Assembly: GCA_029781855.1 (NCBI GenBank)
Contig: JAKOVX010000080.1
Coordinates: forward strand, 1-64,000
Reading direction: 5' to 3'
Length of the DNA stretch: 64,000 bases
DNA from: Acidobacteriota bacterium
GTDB taxonomy: Bacteria; Acidobacteriota; Blastocatellia; Pyrinomonadales; Pyrinomonadaceae
The notes beneath the pieces are model-generated. The model was not told the DNA's origin and made no database searches. It saw only the letters and a list, made by a program, of their open reading frames with translations. This document shows positions 1-8,201 of the stretch, piece by piece (positions within the stretch are counted from its first letter, which is position 1; each line of letters opens with the position of its first letter). A program made the position numbers and the translations under genes.

Positions 1-270
1 CTGTTTGAAATCGGCGACAACGCCGCCGTACATCGCTTTGGCTTCCTTCTCGTCGTGAAACCACATCAACGAGGCAAGCTCGGCGTTAAAGCTGATCCGG
101 TTCTCCATCGTTCGGAGCGTGCCGACATCGACGGACGTCTCACGGAGGAATTCGACGGCGTCTTTTTCGAGTTTAGCGGCGTCCTCGGCGGACTTATCGC
201 TCGTGGTTTGGCCGTGTGCGAGACCGGTGAGAATAAGCAAAAGAAGTGCGATCAGGAGTTTTTGGGACAT
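1..270 (-). CDS. Secreted protein, N-terminal part only
   Basis: The reading frame is open from an ATG at 270 to the window edge (90 codons), so the C-terminus is missing. It begins MSQKLLIALLLLILTGLAHG, a clear Sec signal peptide with likely cleavage after AHG. The mature part is charged and helical (TTSDKSAEDAAKLEKDAVEFL). A GAGG ribosome-binding site lies 8 nt upstream. It is transcribed divergently from trpG and a plausible promoter lies between them. I do not recognise the family, so function is unknown; an extracytoplasmic location is inferred from the signal peptide. Confidence 0.8.
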   Translation of the reverse strand, partial: MSQKLLIALLLLILTGLAHGQTTSDKSAEDAAKLEKDAVEFLRETSVDVGTLRTMENRISFNAELASLMWFHDEKEAKAMYGGVVADFKQ

Positions 271-297
271 ATGTTCGACCTCGGGTGTTTGCCTGTC

Positions 298-327
298 TAT
301 AATAGGTGCAACGGGCAAAATAGTAAA
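298..327. promoter_or_regulatory. Overlapping divergent promoters of the secreted protein and trpG
   Basis: The plus strand has TATAAT at 298-303, a perfect -10 for trpG, but the -35 (near 274-279, TTCGAC) is poor. The minus strand has TATTAT at 299-304 with TTTACT 17 nt further upstream (322-327). The two -10 elements sit on the same near-palindrome CTATAATAG, so the two polymerases would compete. This is pattern matching only. Confidence 0.4.
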
Positions 328-373
328 TAAGGAACGCGCCGCATGCCGTTTGCTTGCGGGATAAAGCCAATAA

Positions 374-940
374 ATGCTGCTGGTTATAGACAATTACGAT
401 TCGTTTACCTACAACCTCGTCCAGTACCTCGGGGAGCTCGGTGCTGAGATGAAGGTCATTCGAAACGACGAGGTGACGCTCGACGAGATCGAACACGAAC
501 TGAAACCGGAGAAGATACTTATCTCGCCCGGTCCCGGAACGCCGGACTCGGCCGGCGTCTCGCTCGGCGTCATCGAACGCTTTGCCGGCAGGGTGCCGAT
601 CCTCGGAGTTTGCCTCGGCCATCAGGCGATCGGACAGCATTTTGGCGGCAAGGTCATTCGTGCACCCGAACCGGTCCACGGCAAACCGGTCGAGATCCTC
701 CACGACGGCAAGACGATCTTCGCCGATCTTCCCAATGGATTTGCTGCCGGGCGATATCATTCCCTGATCGTCGACCGCGACGGACTGCCCGACGAACTCG
801 AGATCTCCGCAGAGTCGCCCGACGGCCTGATCATGGGATTGCGGCACCGAACGATGAAGATCGAGGGCGTCCAGTTCCATCCTGAGTCGATCCTGACCGA
901 CCACGGGAAAAAGCTGTTGCAAAACTTCCTCGAACTCTGA
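374..940 (+). CDS. trpG: Anthranilate synthase component II (glutamine amidotransferase)
   Basis: This 188-residue class I glutamine amidotransferase supplies ammonia to TrpE for anthranilate synthesis from chorismate; the same fold serves PabA in folate synthesis. It opens with [20 protein letters not shown], has the oxyanion segment ISPGPGTP near residue 52, the nucleophile Cys in [10 protein letters not shown] near 78, and the catalytic His/Glu in QFHPES near 168. Length is normal for the family. trpD follows 75 bp downstream on the same strand, which favours a tryptophan role. No trpE is in the window, and dual use with a PabB partner cannot be excluded. Confidence 0.95.
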   Translation: MLLVIDNYDSFTYNLVQYLGELGAEMKVIRNDEVTLDEIEHELKPEKILISPGPGTPDSAGVSLGVIERFAGRVPILGVCLGHQAIGQHFGGKVIRAPEPVHGKPVEILHDGKTIFADLPNGFAAGRYHSLIVDRDGLPDELEISAESPDGLIMGLRHRTMKIEGVQFHPESILTDHGKKLLQNFLEL

Positions 941-1015
941 CATATTAGATGTGGGCCCAGATGCGATGTCCGCAGCGGCCCATTTTCTACCGAATTCCTG
1001 TCCTGAATCCCGTTT

Positions 1016-2101
1016 ATGAAAGGCGATAGATCCGATTGGCTGCTCGCGGCGCCGGTCTCGGCGACCAACCGCAAGGCCGACACGCCGCTATTCCCGTTCC
1101 TTGCGCGTCTGATGCGCGGCGATAATCTCTCGTATGACGAGGCGGCTGATTTCTTCTGGGCTTTGACGGCTCAGGACGCAGATCCGCTGCAGATCGCGGC
1201 GTCATTAGCGGCACTGACCGCGAAAGGCGAGACGTTCGAGGAACTTGCCGGAATGGCGAGCGTGATGCGTCGAAACACGGTCCCGATGCGCCCGACGAAC
1301 AGAAAGGCGGTCGATATCACCGGCACAGGTTCGTCGACGGCAAAAACCTTTAACGTCTCGACTGCCGCTGCCTTTGTCGCGGCCGGAGCCGGGCTGACCG
1401 TCGCCAAGCAGAGCAACCGCGGCGTGATGAGCAGTTCGGGCAGCGCCGATATCCTGAAGGAACTCGGGGTCAAGCTCGCTGCCGAACCGGGCCCTGTGCA
1501 GGCAGGACTCAGCGGAATGGGCCTCAGTTTTCTCTTTCCGCCGAAGTTTCATCCGACGCTTCTCAACGTCGCGGCGGTCAAACGCAAACTCGGCATCCGA
1601 ACGTGTCTCAATGTCCTGGGCCTGCTCGCCAATCCTGTCCGCGTCTCGGGCCAGCTTGTCGGTGTGTGGCACCGTTCACTCGTTTTGCCGGTCGCAAAGG
1701 CTCTTGCGTTATTGAAGACGCCGCGGGCGTGGGTCGTGCACGGTTCTGACGGACTCGACGAGATCACGCTGGCCGGAGGCACCGGGGTCGTCGAATTGAA
1801 CGGCGAAAATATCCGCCATTTTAAGCTGACACCAAACGATTTCGGACTAAAAGTCGGAAAGATCGACCATCTCCGGACGAATACCGCTAAGGAAAGCGCG
1901 GCGATAATCCGCGACGTCCTTGCGTCCAAGCGTCGCGACGAGGCACGTTCGCTGGTCGTGATGAACGCCGCCGCCGCACTCGTCATCGGGAACCTCGCCA
2001 AGGACCCGATACATGCCGCCCGGATGGCCGAGCAAAGTATCGACAGCGGTATGGCACAGAACAAGCTTGAACGATTGATCCAGACGTCAAATAAGAAGTG
2101 A
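1016..2101 (+). CDS. trpD: Anthranilate phosphoribosyltransferase, divergent active-site loops
   Basis: This 361-residue protein belongs to the glycosyltransferase family 3 fold and should transfer phosphoribose from PRPP to anthranilate. The N-terminal helical domain occupies roughly residues 25-90. Family landmarks are present: TFNVSTAAAF (111-120), SSSGSADIL (139-147), LGIRTCLNVLG, and the Mg-binding VHGSDGLDE. However, the usual GTGGDG PRPP loop reads GTGSST (103-108), KHGNR reads KQSNR (131-135), and LGPLTNP reads LGLLANP. Its position after trpG supports TrpD. The substitutions leave room for a changed substrate or a TrpD paralogue. Confidence 0.85.
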   Translation: MKGDRSDWLLAAPVSATNRKADTPLFPFLARLMRGDNLSYDEAADFFWALTAQDADPLQIAASLAALTAKGETFEELAGMASVMRRNTVPMRPTNRKAVDITGTGSSTAKTFNVSTAAAFVAAGAGLTVAKQSNRGVMSSSGSADILKELGVKLAAEPGPVQAGLSGMGLSFLFPPKFHPTLLNVAAVKRKLGIRTCLNVLGLLANPVRVSGQLVGVWHRSLVLPVAKALALLKTPRAWVVHGSDGLDEITLAGGTGVVELNGENIRHFKLTPNDFGLKVGKIDHLRTNTAKESAAIIRDVLASKRRDEARSLVVMNAAAALVIGNLAKDPIHAARMAEQSIDSGMAQNKLERLIQTSNKK

Positions 2102-2191
2102 ACACCCTGCCCTCACGTTTATTGGCAGTTTGCCCGATTTTCGAGGTGCTAACTTGCAAGCCGGTCACTTGAAGATTCAGAATTATCCCGG

Positions 2192-3229
2192 ATGCTCTCT
2201 TTGCTAAGCCCGATCTACGGCAAGATCGCTGAATATCGAAATGCCCGCTTCGACAGCGGCAGCACTCCGTCGTTCGCACTCGGCGCCCGGACGATCAGCG
2301 TCGGGAACATCACCACCGGCGGAACGGGCAAAACGCCGCTCGTAATAATGATCGCACAGCGTCTCGCCGGACGCGGAAAACGGGTCTGCATCCTGACACG
2401 CGGCTACGGGCGGTCAAATCCGCGCAAACGCGTCATCGTAACCGACGGCAAAACGCTGCTTGCCGATGCCCGGACCGGAGGAGACGAGCCGCTCGAAATG
2501 GCACGCAGCCTCCGCGGAAAGGCGATCATTATTGCCGATCGCGACCGCGTCGCAGCTGCGAAATTCGCCGTGGAGGAATATGGCGTTACTCATTTCATCC
2601 TCGATGACGGATTTCAGCACCGTCGTGCACGACGCGACCTGGATATCGTGTGCATCAACGCCACTGACCCTTTCGGCGGCGGCAAGATGCTGCCGGCGGG
2701 GCGGCTCCGTGAACCTCTTGAAAACCTGAAACGGGCGGACGTTATCGTCATCACACGGGCGAACCTCGCCAAAAACGTGGACGAGGTCAAATCGCAGATT
2801 GCCAAATACAATTCTCATTGCCACCTGTTCACGGCTTCGACAAAAATGGGCGAAATGACGCTTCTTAAGAAGTTTCTCTCGTTCGACAAAGATGTTGAGG
2901 TCCGAATGCCGGCAATCGACCTTGCCCGGCTGGCAAATTCCTCAGCCTACGCATTCTGCGGCATTGGAAATCCGGGATCGTTCTTCGGTCAGTTGAAACT
3001 GGACAATTTCGATATCGCGGGCGAAGTGGCTTTTGCGGATCATCACATGTACACGGCGAAGGACATCGCCGGTCTCGCAAAGAAGGCCCGGGAGGCGGGA
3101 GCGGGTTATCTGCTGACGACGTCGAAGGACGCGATGAAACTCGGCGGGATCAACTTTGACATCCCTGTTTTCGTCCTCGAGGCGAGGACGGTGATCGATG
3201 ATGCCGAGCGGTTCAACGCCCTGCTCTAG
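2192..3229 (+). CDS. lpxK: Tetraacyldisaccharide 4'-kinase
   Basis: LpxK phosphorylates the 4' position of the lipid A disaccharide at the inner membrane. The 345-residue protein has the unusual LpxK P-loop ISVGNITTGGTGKTPL (GGTGKT at 43-48) and the signature LDDGFQHRRARRDLDIV near 137-153. A conserved C-terminal FADHHMYTAKD segment, typical of LpxK, is also present. Length is usual. It implies an outer membrane with lipid A; lpxI occurs about 9.4 kb downstream. The stop codon overlaps by 4 bp the stop of the convergent small gene on the minus strand. Confidence 0.97.
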   Translation: MLSLLSPIYGKIAEYRNARFDSGSTPSFALGARTISVGNITTGGTGKTPLVIMIAQRLAGRGKRVCILTRGYGRSNPRKRVIVTDGKTLLADARTGGDEPLEMARSLRGKAIIIADRDRVAAAKFAVEEYGVTHFILDDGFQHRRARRDLDIVCINATDPFGGGKMLPAGRLREPLENLKRADVIVITRANLAKNVDEVKSQIAKYNSHCHLFTASTKMGEMTLLKKFLSFDKDVEVRMPAIDLARLANSSAYAFCGIGNPGSFFGQLKLDNFDIAGEVAFADHHMYTAKDIAGLAKKAREAGAGYLLTTSKDAMKLGGINFDIPVFVLEARTVIDDAERFNALL

Positions 3230-3360
3230 TCTTTATTACGTTTCGGCGGCTCTTTTTTGTCACCCCAATAGAATGCCCGGACGACCAGGACGTATACCAC
3301 GAGGCAGATCGCCAGCAGGATAACGAAAAATCCAAGTATCCAAAGTGCGGCTGACCACAT
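3226..3360 (-). CDS. Small single-pass membrane protein (44 aa)
   Basis: This short frame starts at ATG 3358-3360, one base after the stop of the AI-2E transporter gene, and ends at TAG 3226-3228 inside the lpxK stop. It encodes MWSAALWILGFFVILLAICL followed by VVYVLVVRAFYWGDKKEPPK and RNKD. That is one long hydrophobic helix (about residues 4-29) and a basic cytoplasmic tail, with no signal peptidase site. An AAGGGGG ribosome-binding site lies about 10 nt upstream inside the preceding gene, indicating translational coupling. The family is not recognised; a role as a transporter partner is a guess from position. Confidence 0.7.
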   Translation of the reverse strand: MWSAALWILGFFVILLAICLVVYVLVVRAFYWGDKKEPPKRNKD

Positions 3361-3361
3361 C

Positions 3362-4579
3362 CTAAACGGCCCCCTTTATTTCGCCGGCCTGGTCCTCGAT
3401 CGCCGCTGCGAACAGGCCCCGGCGGCCCTGATGTTCGAGAACATTACGATAAATGACCGTCGCGACGGCAACGATCGGGATCGAGAGAAACACGCCGGGA
3501 ATACCGGCGATCTGTTCGCCGGCGAGCACTGACAGGATTATAGCGATCGGATGGAGGTGGATGCCTTCGCGAACGATTCTCGGATAAAAGACATAGTCCT
3601 GCACGAGGCGGAGCACGATCAGGAATATCGCCACGTAAAGCCCTCGCCATGGATCTTCGCCGAATGTTGCCGTCAGAATGACGATCAGGCCGATCGTGGC
3701 GGGCCCGAGCAGCGGGACAAATTCGAATATGGCCGCGAGGATGCCGAGCAGGAGGGCGTACTTCAATCCGATCACATAAAAACCGATAGTGCAGATCAGC
3801 CCGATCAGAAGGCACGACGTGATCTGCGCCCGTGTGTACGCTGCGAGCGTGGTGTTGACGTCGGCGAGGACATTCTCAGCACGCATTCTGAGCTTGCCCG
3901 CCGGGAAACCCCGCAGCACGGCAAGCCGGAATAGATTTACATCCTTCAGGAAGAAGAACGCTAGGATCGGGATCAGGATGAGCCACGGAACAAAACTCGC
4001 GGTCAACAGAACGAATTCGCCTACCGACGACGTGATCGCCGAGCCCAGGTCGGTAGCCTTTTTGTTCAGCTCGGCCTGAACCTCGTCCGGAACCTTGAGC
4101 CGATCGAAGCGCCGGTTCAGATCATTGAGCCGCTCGCGGGCACCATTGGCATATGTCGGAAAACTGTTGCCGAACTCCTTCGCCTGATCTACAACCCGCG
4201 GCGCGATACTCGCAACGGCAACGCCGACCACCGTAAACACGATGATGTAAGCGATGAGAATGGCGAGCACCCGCGGCATCAGCCAATCGACATTGCGATT
4301 TTTGAATGGATTCCTGATCGCACGAACCAGCGGATCTAGCAGATAGGCAAAGAAAACCGAAAGTATAACTACGAAGAAAAGGCTCTTTAGCGACGTAATG
4401 ACCGTTTGGAGATAGCTGCCGATCCAAAGCAAAATGAGCGTCGCGACAACCACGCGTACGATCGACCTAATGCCCGGAGACGACGGGTCCAGCTGAACGG
4501 TCTGGACCGGCGGCAACTCGACCGAGACCGTCTCGACGTTCTCCTGAATGATCGTTTCCGGTTGCTTTAGCTTTGGCAT
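3362..4579 (-). CDS. AI-2E family transporter (PerM/YdiK type membrane protein)
   Basis: This 405-residue polytopic protein matches the AI-2E/PerM family: two N-terminal helices (about 38-75), a third near 105-130, a large periplasmic helical segment (about 135-185, rich in N, R, E, K), then five C-terminal helices. The family segments FVPLLGPATIGLIV and IVREGIHLHPIAIILSVLAG are present. Members export autoinducer-like molecules or act in ion homeostasis; the substrate here cannot be read from sequence. A proline-rich cytoplasmic tail precedes the first helix. It lies 18 bp downstream of the lipoprotein gene and one base upstream of a 44-residue membrane peptide, so all are probably co-transcribed. 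Confidence 0.92.
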   Translation of the reverse strand: MPKLKQPETIIQENVETVSVELPPVQTVQLDPSSPGIRSIVRVVVATLILLWIGSYLQTVITSLKSLFFVVILSVFFAYLLDPLVRAIRNPFKNRNVDWLMPRVLAILIAYIIVFTVVGVAVASIAPRVVDQAKEFGNSFPTYANGARERLNDLNRRFDRLKVPDEVQAELNKKATDLGSAITSSVGEFVLLTASFVPWLILIPILAFFFLKDVNLFRLAVLRGFPAGKLRMRAENVLADVNTTLAAYTRAQITSCLLIGLICTIGFYVIGLKYALLLGILAAIFEFVPLLGPATIGLIVILTATFGEDPWRGLYVAIFLIVLRLVQDYVFYPRIVREGIHLHPIAIILSVLAGEQIAGIPGVFLSIPIVAVATVIYRNVLEHQGRRGLFAAAIEDQAGEIKGAV

Positions 4580-4597
4580 ACGGACAAAGTTCCCTCT

Positions 4598-5047
4598 TTA
4601 TTTGTTCGCGTTCGAGTTATCGGGCTTCGGCGTTGCCGGCGGCGGCGAAAGGTCCTCAACGGCGAAACGATCAACAAGTATCTTCATATTCTCCGGCGTC
4701 AGTTTCTGGTTCGAGCCGATAATGAACGCCGTCTCATCGTCCGAACCGACTCGCCGGTTCGCCCCGTACGTCGCATCCCTGATCGCCTTGCGGTCCGCAG
4801 CATCCATCTTACCGCCATCTTTCCGCCGCAGCACGAGGATAAGCGTGAAATCCGCCGTCCGCATGTCAGAAATGTTCTGCTCGATCGGCGAAAGCTTCGG
4901 CGTGGAGCTTGCGGCATTCGTATCCGGCTGCCCGGACTTCAGAACGCCCTCGTTGGGTCCGCAACCCACGGCTGCGAGCGCGAGGAAGACAAGGATGGCT
5001 GTCCGCGGCACCAAATACCACTTAATTATTGTCATTATCCTCTTCAT
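4598..5047 (-). CDS. Putative lipoprotein of unknown function
   Basis: The protein has 149 residues. After a basic start (MKRIMTIIKWYLVPR) comes a hydrophobic stretch ending in LALAAVGC, a lipobox that would lipidate the Cys near residue 29. A low-complexity Ser/Thr/Asn linker follows. Then comes a compact domain (about 50-135) with NISDMRTADFTLILVLRRKD and FIIGSNQKLTPENMKILVD, and a Pro/Asn-rich tail. The start overlaps the 3' end of the upstream glycosyltransferase gene by 26 bp; a second in-frame Met at 5035 shortens this. I recognise no family. Outer-membrane or periplasmic attachment is inferred. Confidence 0.8.
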   Translation of the reverse strand: MKRIMTIIKWYLVPRTAILVFLALAAVGCGPNEGVLKSGQPDTNAASSTPKLSPIEQNISDMRTADFTLILVLRRKDGGKMDAADRKAIRDATYGANRRVGSDDETAFIIGSNQKLTPENMKILVDRFAVEDLSPPPATPKPDNSNANK

Positions 5048-6857
5048 CGTTCACCACATCGTTGGCGGCGGCGTTCTTTTCCTCCTGATCGAGGATCTGT
5101 TTCTCTTCCGGCGTTTCCGGCGCCTGATCGACATCATCCGCGGGCGGCTTGCCTTTCTGGGCGCGGATCTTGACGATACGCGATTCGTCGTCTTCGTAGA
5201 CGATGTCCGCCCAGCCGCTGTCGAGCATCTTGGCGACGAGTGCCGTGTTGTCTTTCGCGTCGGTGAACAGGTAATTCGCTCCGAACTTATCGCGGATCAG
5301 CGGTGCCGGATCGTCGACCTTGTTGTCGTTTATGTCCTGCAGCACCTTGAAAAGGTCGTGATCGGCCGAGTACAGGTAATTCGGGTCGAGGCCGTAAACG
5401 TACGTGTGCTTGGTGTCGTAAAAGAACAGCTTGGGAAATTTGTCCCAGTTCGTGTTATAGATCCGCTCGCCCTTCGGGATGTTCTCTTCGCCATCCGCGT
5501 TGAGCCCGGTCGCCCACTCCATCGCCCGGCGGTAGCGGTCGTTGGCGTCATTTGACTTGATGTTGTCGACCATCCCGGCCTCGTCAAAGCCGAATTTATG
5601 CAGCCCAACAAGACTGTAGATCCAAAAGACGGTGAGCACGATACCGATCACCCAGACCGACGCCTGCCGGAGCGTATTCCACATCGCTTGCCGCTCCGTG
5701 GGCTTTTCGACGTCGAGAAACGGCTGAATGTCGCGGGCAAATTCCTCGGGCAGCTCCGACGTCTGCGGCGCCGTGAACGCATTCCAACTGAACGCAGCGA
5801 AGAGGATCGCGAACGGCGGAAAATATTCTGCAAAACGCTTCGAACGGAACTGTGCGGCAAGGAGGATCGACACAAACACGAGGAAGAATGCCGACTTTTC
5901 CGGCAGCTTGCTGCCCTTCGGCACAAAAAGGATGTAGCCGATAAGCATCGCAAGCAGCGCGATCGGGAAATTCATCAGCAGTTCCATCCCGCTGTACGGA
6001 TACCATTCGCCGCCGACGGCAACGACGAAATCGCTCCCGACCTTGAACTTCTCCATGAAATGCTCGAAGAAAAGATAGAGGTTCTGCGGAAAGTACGGGT
6101 TAATTATATTCCCGAGCACCATTCCGACCGTTGTATATACGAACGGACGCCATTCGAATCGACGCTCGTTCCAAGCGATGATCAGTGTCCAAATGATCGC
6201 CGCGAACCACAGCAGCGGGAACAGGCTGTACGTCCAGACGAACGCGAACATCAGCGGCATCAGCCAGACGTACTTTCGCTGGAACAGCAGGTGAATACCG
6301 AGCACCGTGATGATGATCGTGAGCGGCGGCGCCTTGGCCATATTCATCCGGTAGTAAAAGGCGTTCGAGCACGTGAGGATCGCCGCGAGCCAGATGAGTT
6401 GGTACTTGATGTCGTACCGATAGATCAGCCAATAAACCGAAAATATCGCCAGCGTTCCGAAAACAACGGTCGCGACCTTTGCCGCCGTGACCGGTTCGAA
6501 GAACCACAGGAACGGTATCTGCAGCAGGTGGAAAAGAAAATGGTGATCGGCGTAGTCCTTCGGGTTGAGGACCGTCAGCGGCAGCCACTCAAAGGTCGGA
6601 AGCCATTTTCCGTGGCTGAAATTCTGCCACAGCATCGAGCTCCATTTAATGTGATAATAGCCGTCCCAGTCGCCGCAGCAGATCGCGTCCGTCCGCGTCT
6701 GCAGAAAGGTCATCACCATCGCGATCGCAAGGAACCCGAAGATGAGATAGATGACGCGTACTGCTTCCTCGGTCTCGAGGAATTCGCGCCAACTGAGTTT
6801 CTTGGAGGACACGGCCTCCGCGGGAATTTCCGCCGTTTCGTTTGTGATCTCGTCCAT
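5022..6857 (-). CDS. GT-C type multi-spanning glycosyltransferase, STT3/PMT-like
   Basis: This 611-residue protein has about 11-12 predicted membrane helices between residues 35 and 435, then a soluble C-terminal domain (about 440-570) and a very acidic tail. The first extracytoplasmic loop holds GDWDGYYHIKW (62-72), a D-x-D like motif, and DYADHHFLFH (101-110). Both resemble the catalytic loop of oligosaccharyltransferases and protein O-mannosyltransferases. GT-C enzymes move sugars from polyprenyl-phosphate carriers to acceptors outside the membrane. The donor and acceptor are unknown. The downstream lipoprotein gene overlaps its 3' end, suggesting a functional pair. Confidence 0.75.
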   Translation of the reverse strand: MDEITNETAEIPAEAVSSKKLSWREFLETEEAVRVIYLIFGFLAIAMVMTFLQTRTDAICCGDWDGYYHIKWSSMLWQNFSHGKWLPTFEWLPLTVLNPKDYADHHFLFHLLQIPFLWFFEPVTAAKVATVVFGTLAIFSVYWLIYRYDIKYQLIWLAAILTCSNAFYYRMNMAKAPPLTIIITVLGIHLLFQRKYVWLMPLMFAFVWTYSLFPLLWFAAIIWTLIIAWNERRFEWRPFVYTTVGMVLGNIINPYFPQNLYLFFEHFMEKFKVGSDFVVAVGGEWYPYSGMELLMNFPIALLAMLIGYILFVPKGSKLPEKSAFFLVFVSILLAAQFRSKRFAEYFPPFAILFAAFSWNAFTAPQTSELPEEFARDIQPFLDVEKPTERQAMWNTLRQASVWVIGIVLTVFWIYSLVGLHKFGFDEAGMVDNIKSNDANDRYRRAMEWATGLNADGEENIPKGERIYNTNWDKFPKLFFYDTKHTYVYGLDPNYLYSADHDLFKVLQDINDNKVDDPAPLIRDKFGANYLFTDAKDNTALVAKMLDSGWADIVYEDDESRIVKIRAQKGKPPADDVDQAPETPEEKQILDQEEKNAAANDVVNDEEDNDNN

Positions 6858-7013
6858 TAAAATGAAATGCTTATTTGCGGTCAGATACTCGAAGAATTGT
6901 CTAAAAAAGTATCACGAATGGGCCACAAATATCTACACCGCGACAGAGGTTTGCGATTCGTCCGGCACGCCGTTAAACTCGACTTTTCGACTATGTATCC
7001 AAAGGGCAACCTA

Positions 7014-7634
7014 ATGATCCCGGCCTCGCACGGCCAGTTGGAGGCGATCCTCAAGGAACCGCACGGCACACGCTGCGGCGTCGGCGTCGTCTGCCATCCA
7101 CATCCGCTCGGCGGCGGGACGATGCACAACAAGGTCGTTTTTCGAGCCGCGGCGGGCCTCGTCGACGCGGGACTGACAACGCTGAAGTTTAATTTCCGCG
7201 GTGTCGGGGCGTCGACCGGCACGCACAACGAGATCGAGGGCGGCCGCGAAGACGTCCGCGATGTGCTCGACTATATGACCGCCGAATATCCGGGCGAGGA
7301 CCTGACGCTTGCCGGATTCTCATTCGGCTCGCGGACCGCGACCGAAGTCGGATTTGACGACGACCGCGTCAGACGCCTGATAAGCATCGGCACGCCGGTC
7401 GACAAATACGGCGATTATCAATTTCTGATCGGCCTGACAAAGCCGATCCTGTTCGTCCACGGCGACCGCGACGAATTCGGCTCGATCGAAACCCTTCGGC
7501 CGCTGATCGACAAGATCGCAAAAACAGCGGACGTGGAACTAGTTGTCTTTGAAAACTGCGGGCATTTTTTCGACGAGCATCTGAATGAGTTGCGGGAAAC
7601 GGTGCGGGATTGGACGGTGAGACATTTGGGTTGA
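7014..7634 (+). CDS. Alpha/beta hydrolase
   Basis: This is a serine hydrolase of the family that starts with V-C-H-P-H-P-x-G-G-T-M. Visible are GVVCHPHPLGGGTMHNKVV, the strand FNFRGVGASTG, the nucleophile elbow GFSFGSRTA, the acidic segment HGDRDEFG and the C-terminal ENCGHFFDEH with the catalytic His. I chose ATG 7014 (206 aa) because AAAGGG at 7001-7006 gives a well-spaced ribosome-binding site and the protein then starts MIPASHGQLEAILKEP, as family members do. In-frame starts exist at 6993 and 6867, but the latter would run into the divergent promoter region. The substrate is unknown. Confidence 0.88.
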   Translation: MIPASHGQLEAILKEPHGTRCGVGVVCHPHPLGGGTMHNKVVFRAAAGLVDAGLTTLKFNFRGVGASTGTHNEIEGGREDVRDVLDYMTAEYPGEDLTLAGFSFGSRTATEVGFDDDRVRRLISIGTPVDKYGDYQFLIGLTKPILFVHGDRDEFGSIETLRPLIDKIAKTADVELVVFENCGHFFDEHLNELRETVRDWTVRHLG

Positions 7635-7650
7635 AATTGCTGCGTTAAGA

Positions 7651-7695
7651 CCCAAACACAAAGGGCACAAAGTAGAAGACACAAAGTACACGGAG
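7651..7695. repeat. CACAAAG-type dispersed repeat, left arm
   Basis: This A-rich segment carries several CACAAAG/CACAAAGT units (AACACAAAGGGCACAAAG and ACACAAAGTACACGGAG). Its reverse complement resembles the segment at 8092-8133 on the other side of the small ORF, so the pair frames the GxxExxY gene. Confidence 0.7.
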
Positions 7696-7706
7696 CTTAG
7701 AGTCGA

Positions 7707-8087
7707 ATGCACGAAAACGAGATCGCCAACAAGGTGATCGGACTAGCGATCGACGTCCATCGTGCTCTGGGACCCGGACTGTTGGAAAGTGCCTACGAGG
7801 AGTGTCTTTATTACAAGATCCAAAGCTCTGGCCTTCGGGCTGAGAAGCAAAAGCCAATTCCGTTAGTGTTTGAGGAGGTACATCTCGAATGCGGGTATCG
7901 TATCGACATCTTGGTTGAAGGGAAATTGGTGGTCGAAGTGAAAAGTAGTGAGCTTTTACATCCTATTCATTTGGCACAAACATTAACTTATTTGAGGCTC
8001 GGCGACTACCGCCTCGGACTTTTGATCAATTTCAACGTCGAAATTCTAAATCACGGCGTTAGACGAGTAATTAACGGAGATCTCTGA
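7707..8087 (+). CDS. GxxExxY protein
   Basis: This 126-residue protein belongs to the GxxExxY family, named for its conserved motif, here GPGLLESAYEECL (near residue 24). Other landmarks are the acidic strand YRIDILVEGKLVVEVKS, whose D/E/K pattern recalls a PD-(D/E)XK nuclease fold, and the ending YRLGLLINFNV. Biochemical function is not established for the family; a nuclease-like activity is an inference from the fold. It sits alone between arms of an imperfect inverted repeat, and a second family member at 53142-53519 sits in the same kind of setting. Confidence 0.92.
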   Translation: MHENEIANKVIGLAIDVHRALGPGLLESAYEECLYYKIQSSGLRAEKQKPIPLVFEEVHLECGYRIDILVEGKLVVEVKSSELLHPIHLAQTLTYLRLGDYRLGLLINFNVEILNHGVRRVINGDL

Positions 8088-8091
8088 TCTA

Positions 8092-8190
8092 TCTTTGTGA
8101 ACTTTGTGTCTTCCCTTTGTGTACTTCGTGTTTAGGAAAGTTCAAACACAAAGACCACAAAGGGAAGACACAGAGGACACGAAGGAAGAG
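8092..8190. repeat. CACAAAG-type repeat hairpin, right arm plus a second element
   Basis: GTGTCTTCCCTTTGTG at 8106-8121 is exactly repeated in inverse orientation as CACAAAGGGAAGACAC at 8156-8171, giving a 16-bp perfect stem with partly paired flanks. The first half also pairs with the segment at 7651-7695 upstream of the GxxExxY gene. The element ends directly before the thioesterase gene. Confidence 0.85.
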
Positions 8191-8201
8191 AAAGAACATT
8201 T

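Noticed and set aside
5598..6860. 420-residue plus-strand open frame opposite the GT-C glycosyltransferase
   Set aside because: Antisense to a clear multi-spanning protein; extremely charged and without similarity to any family I know.
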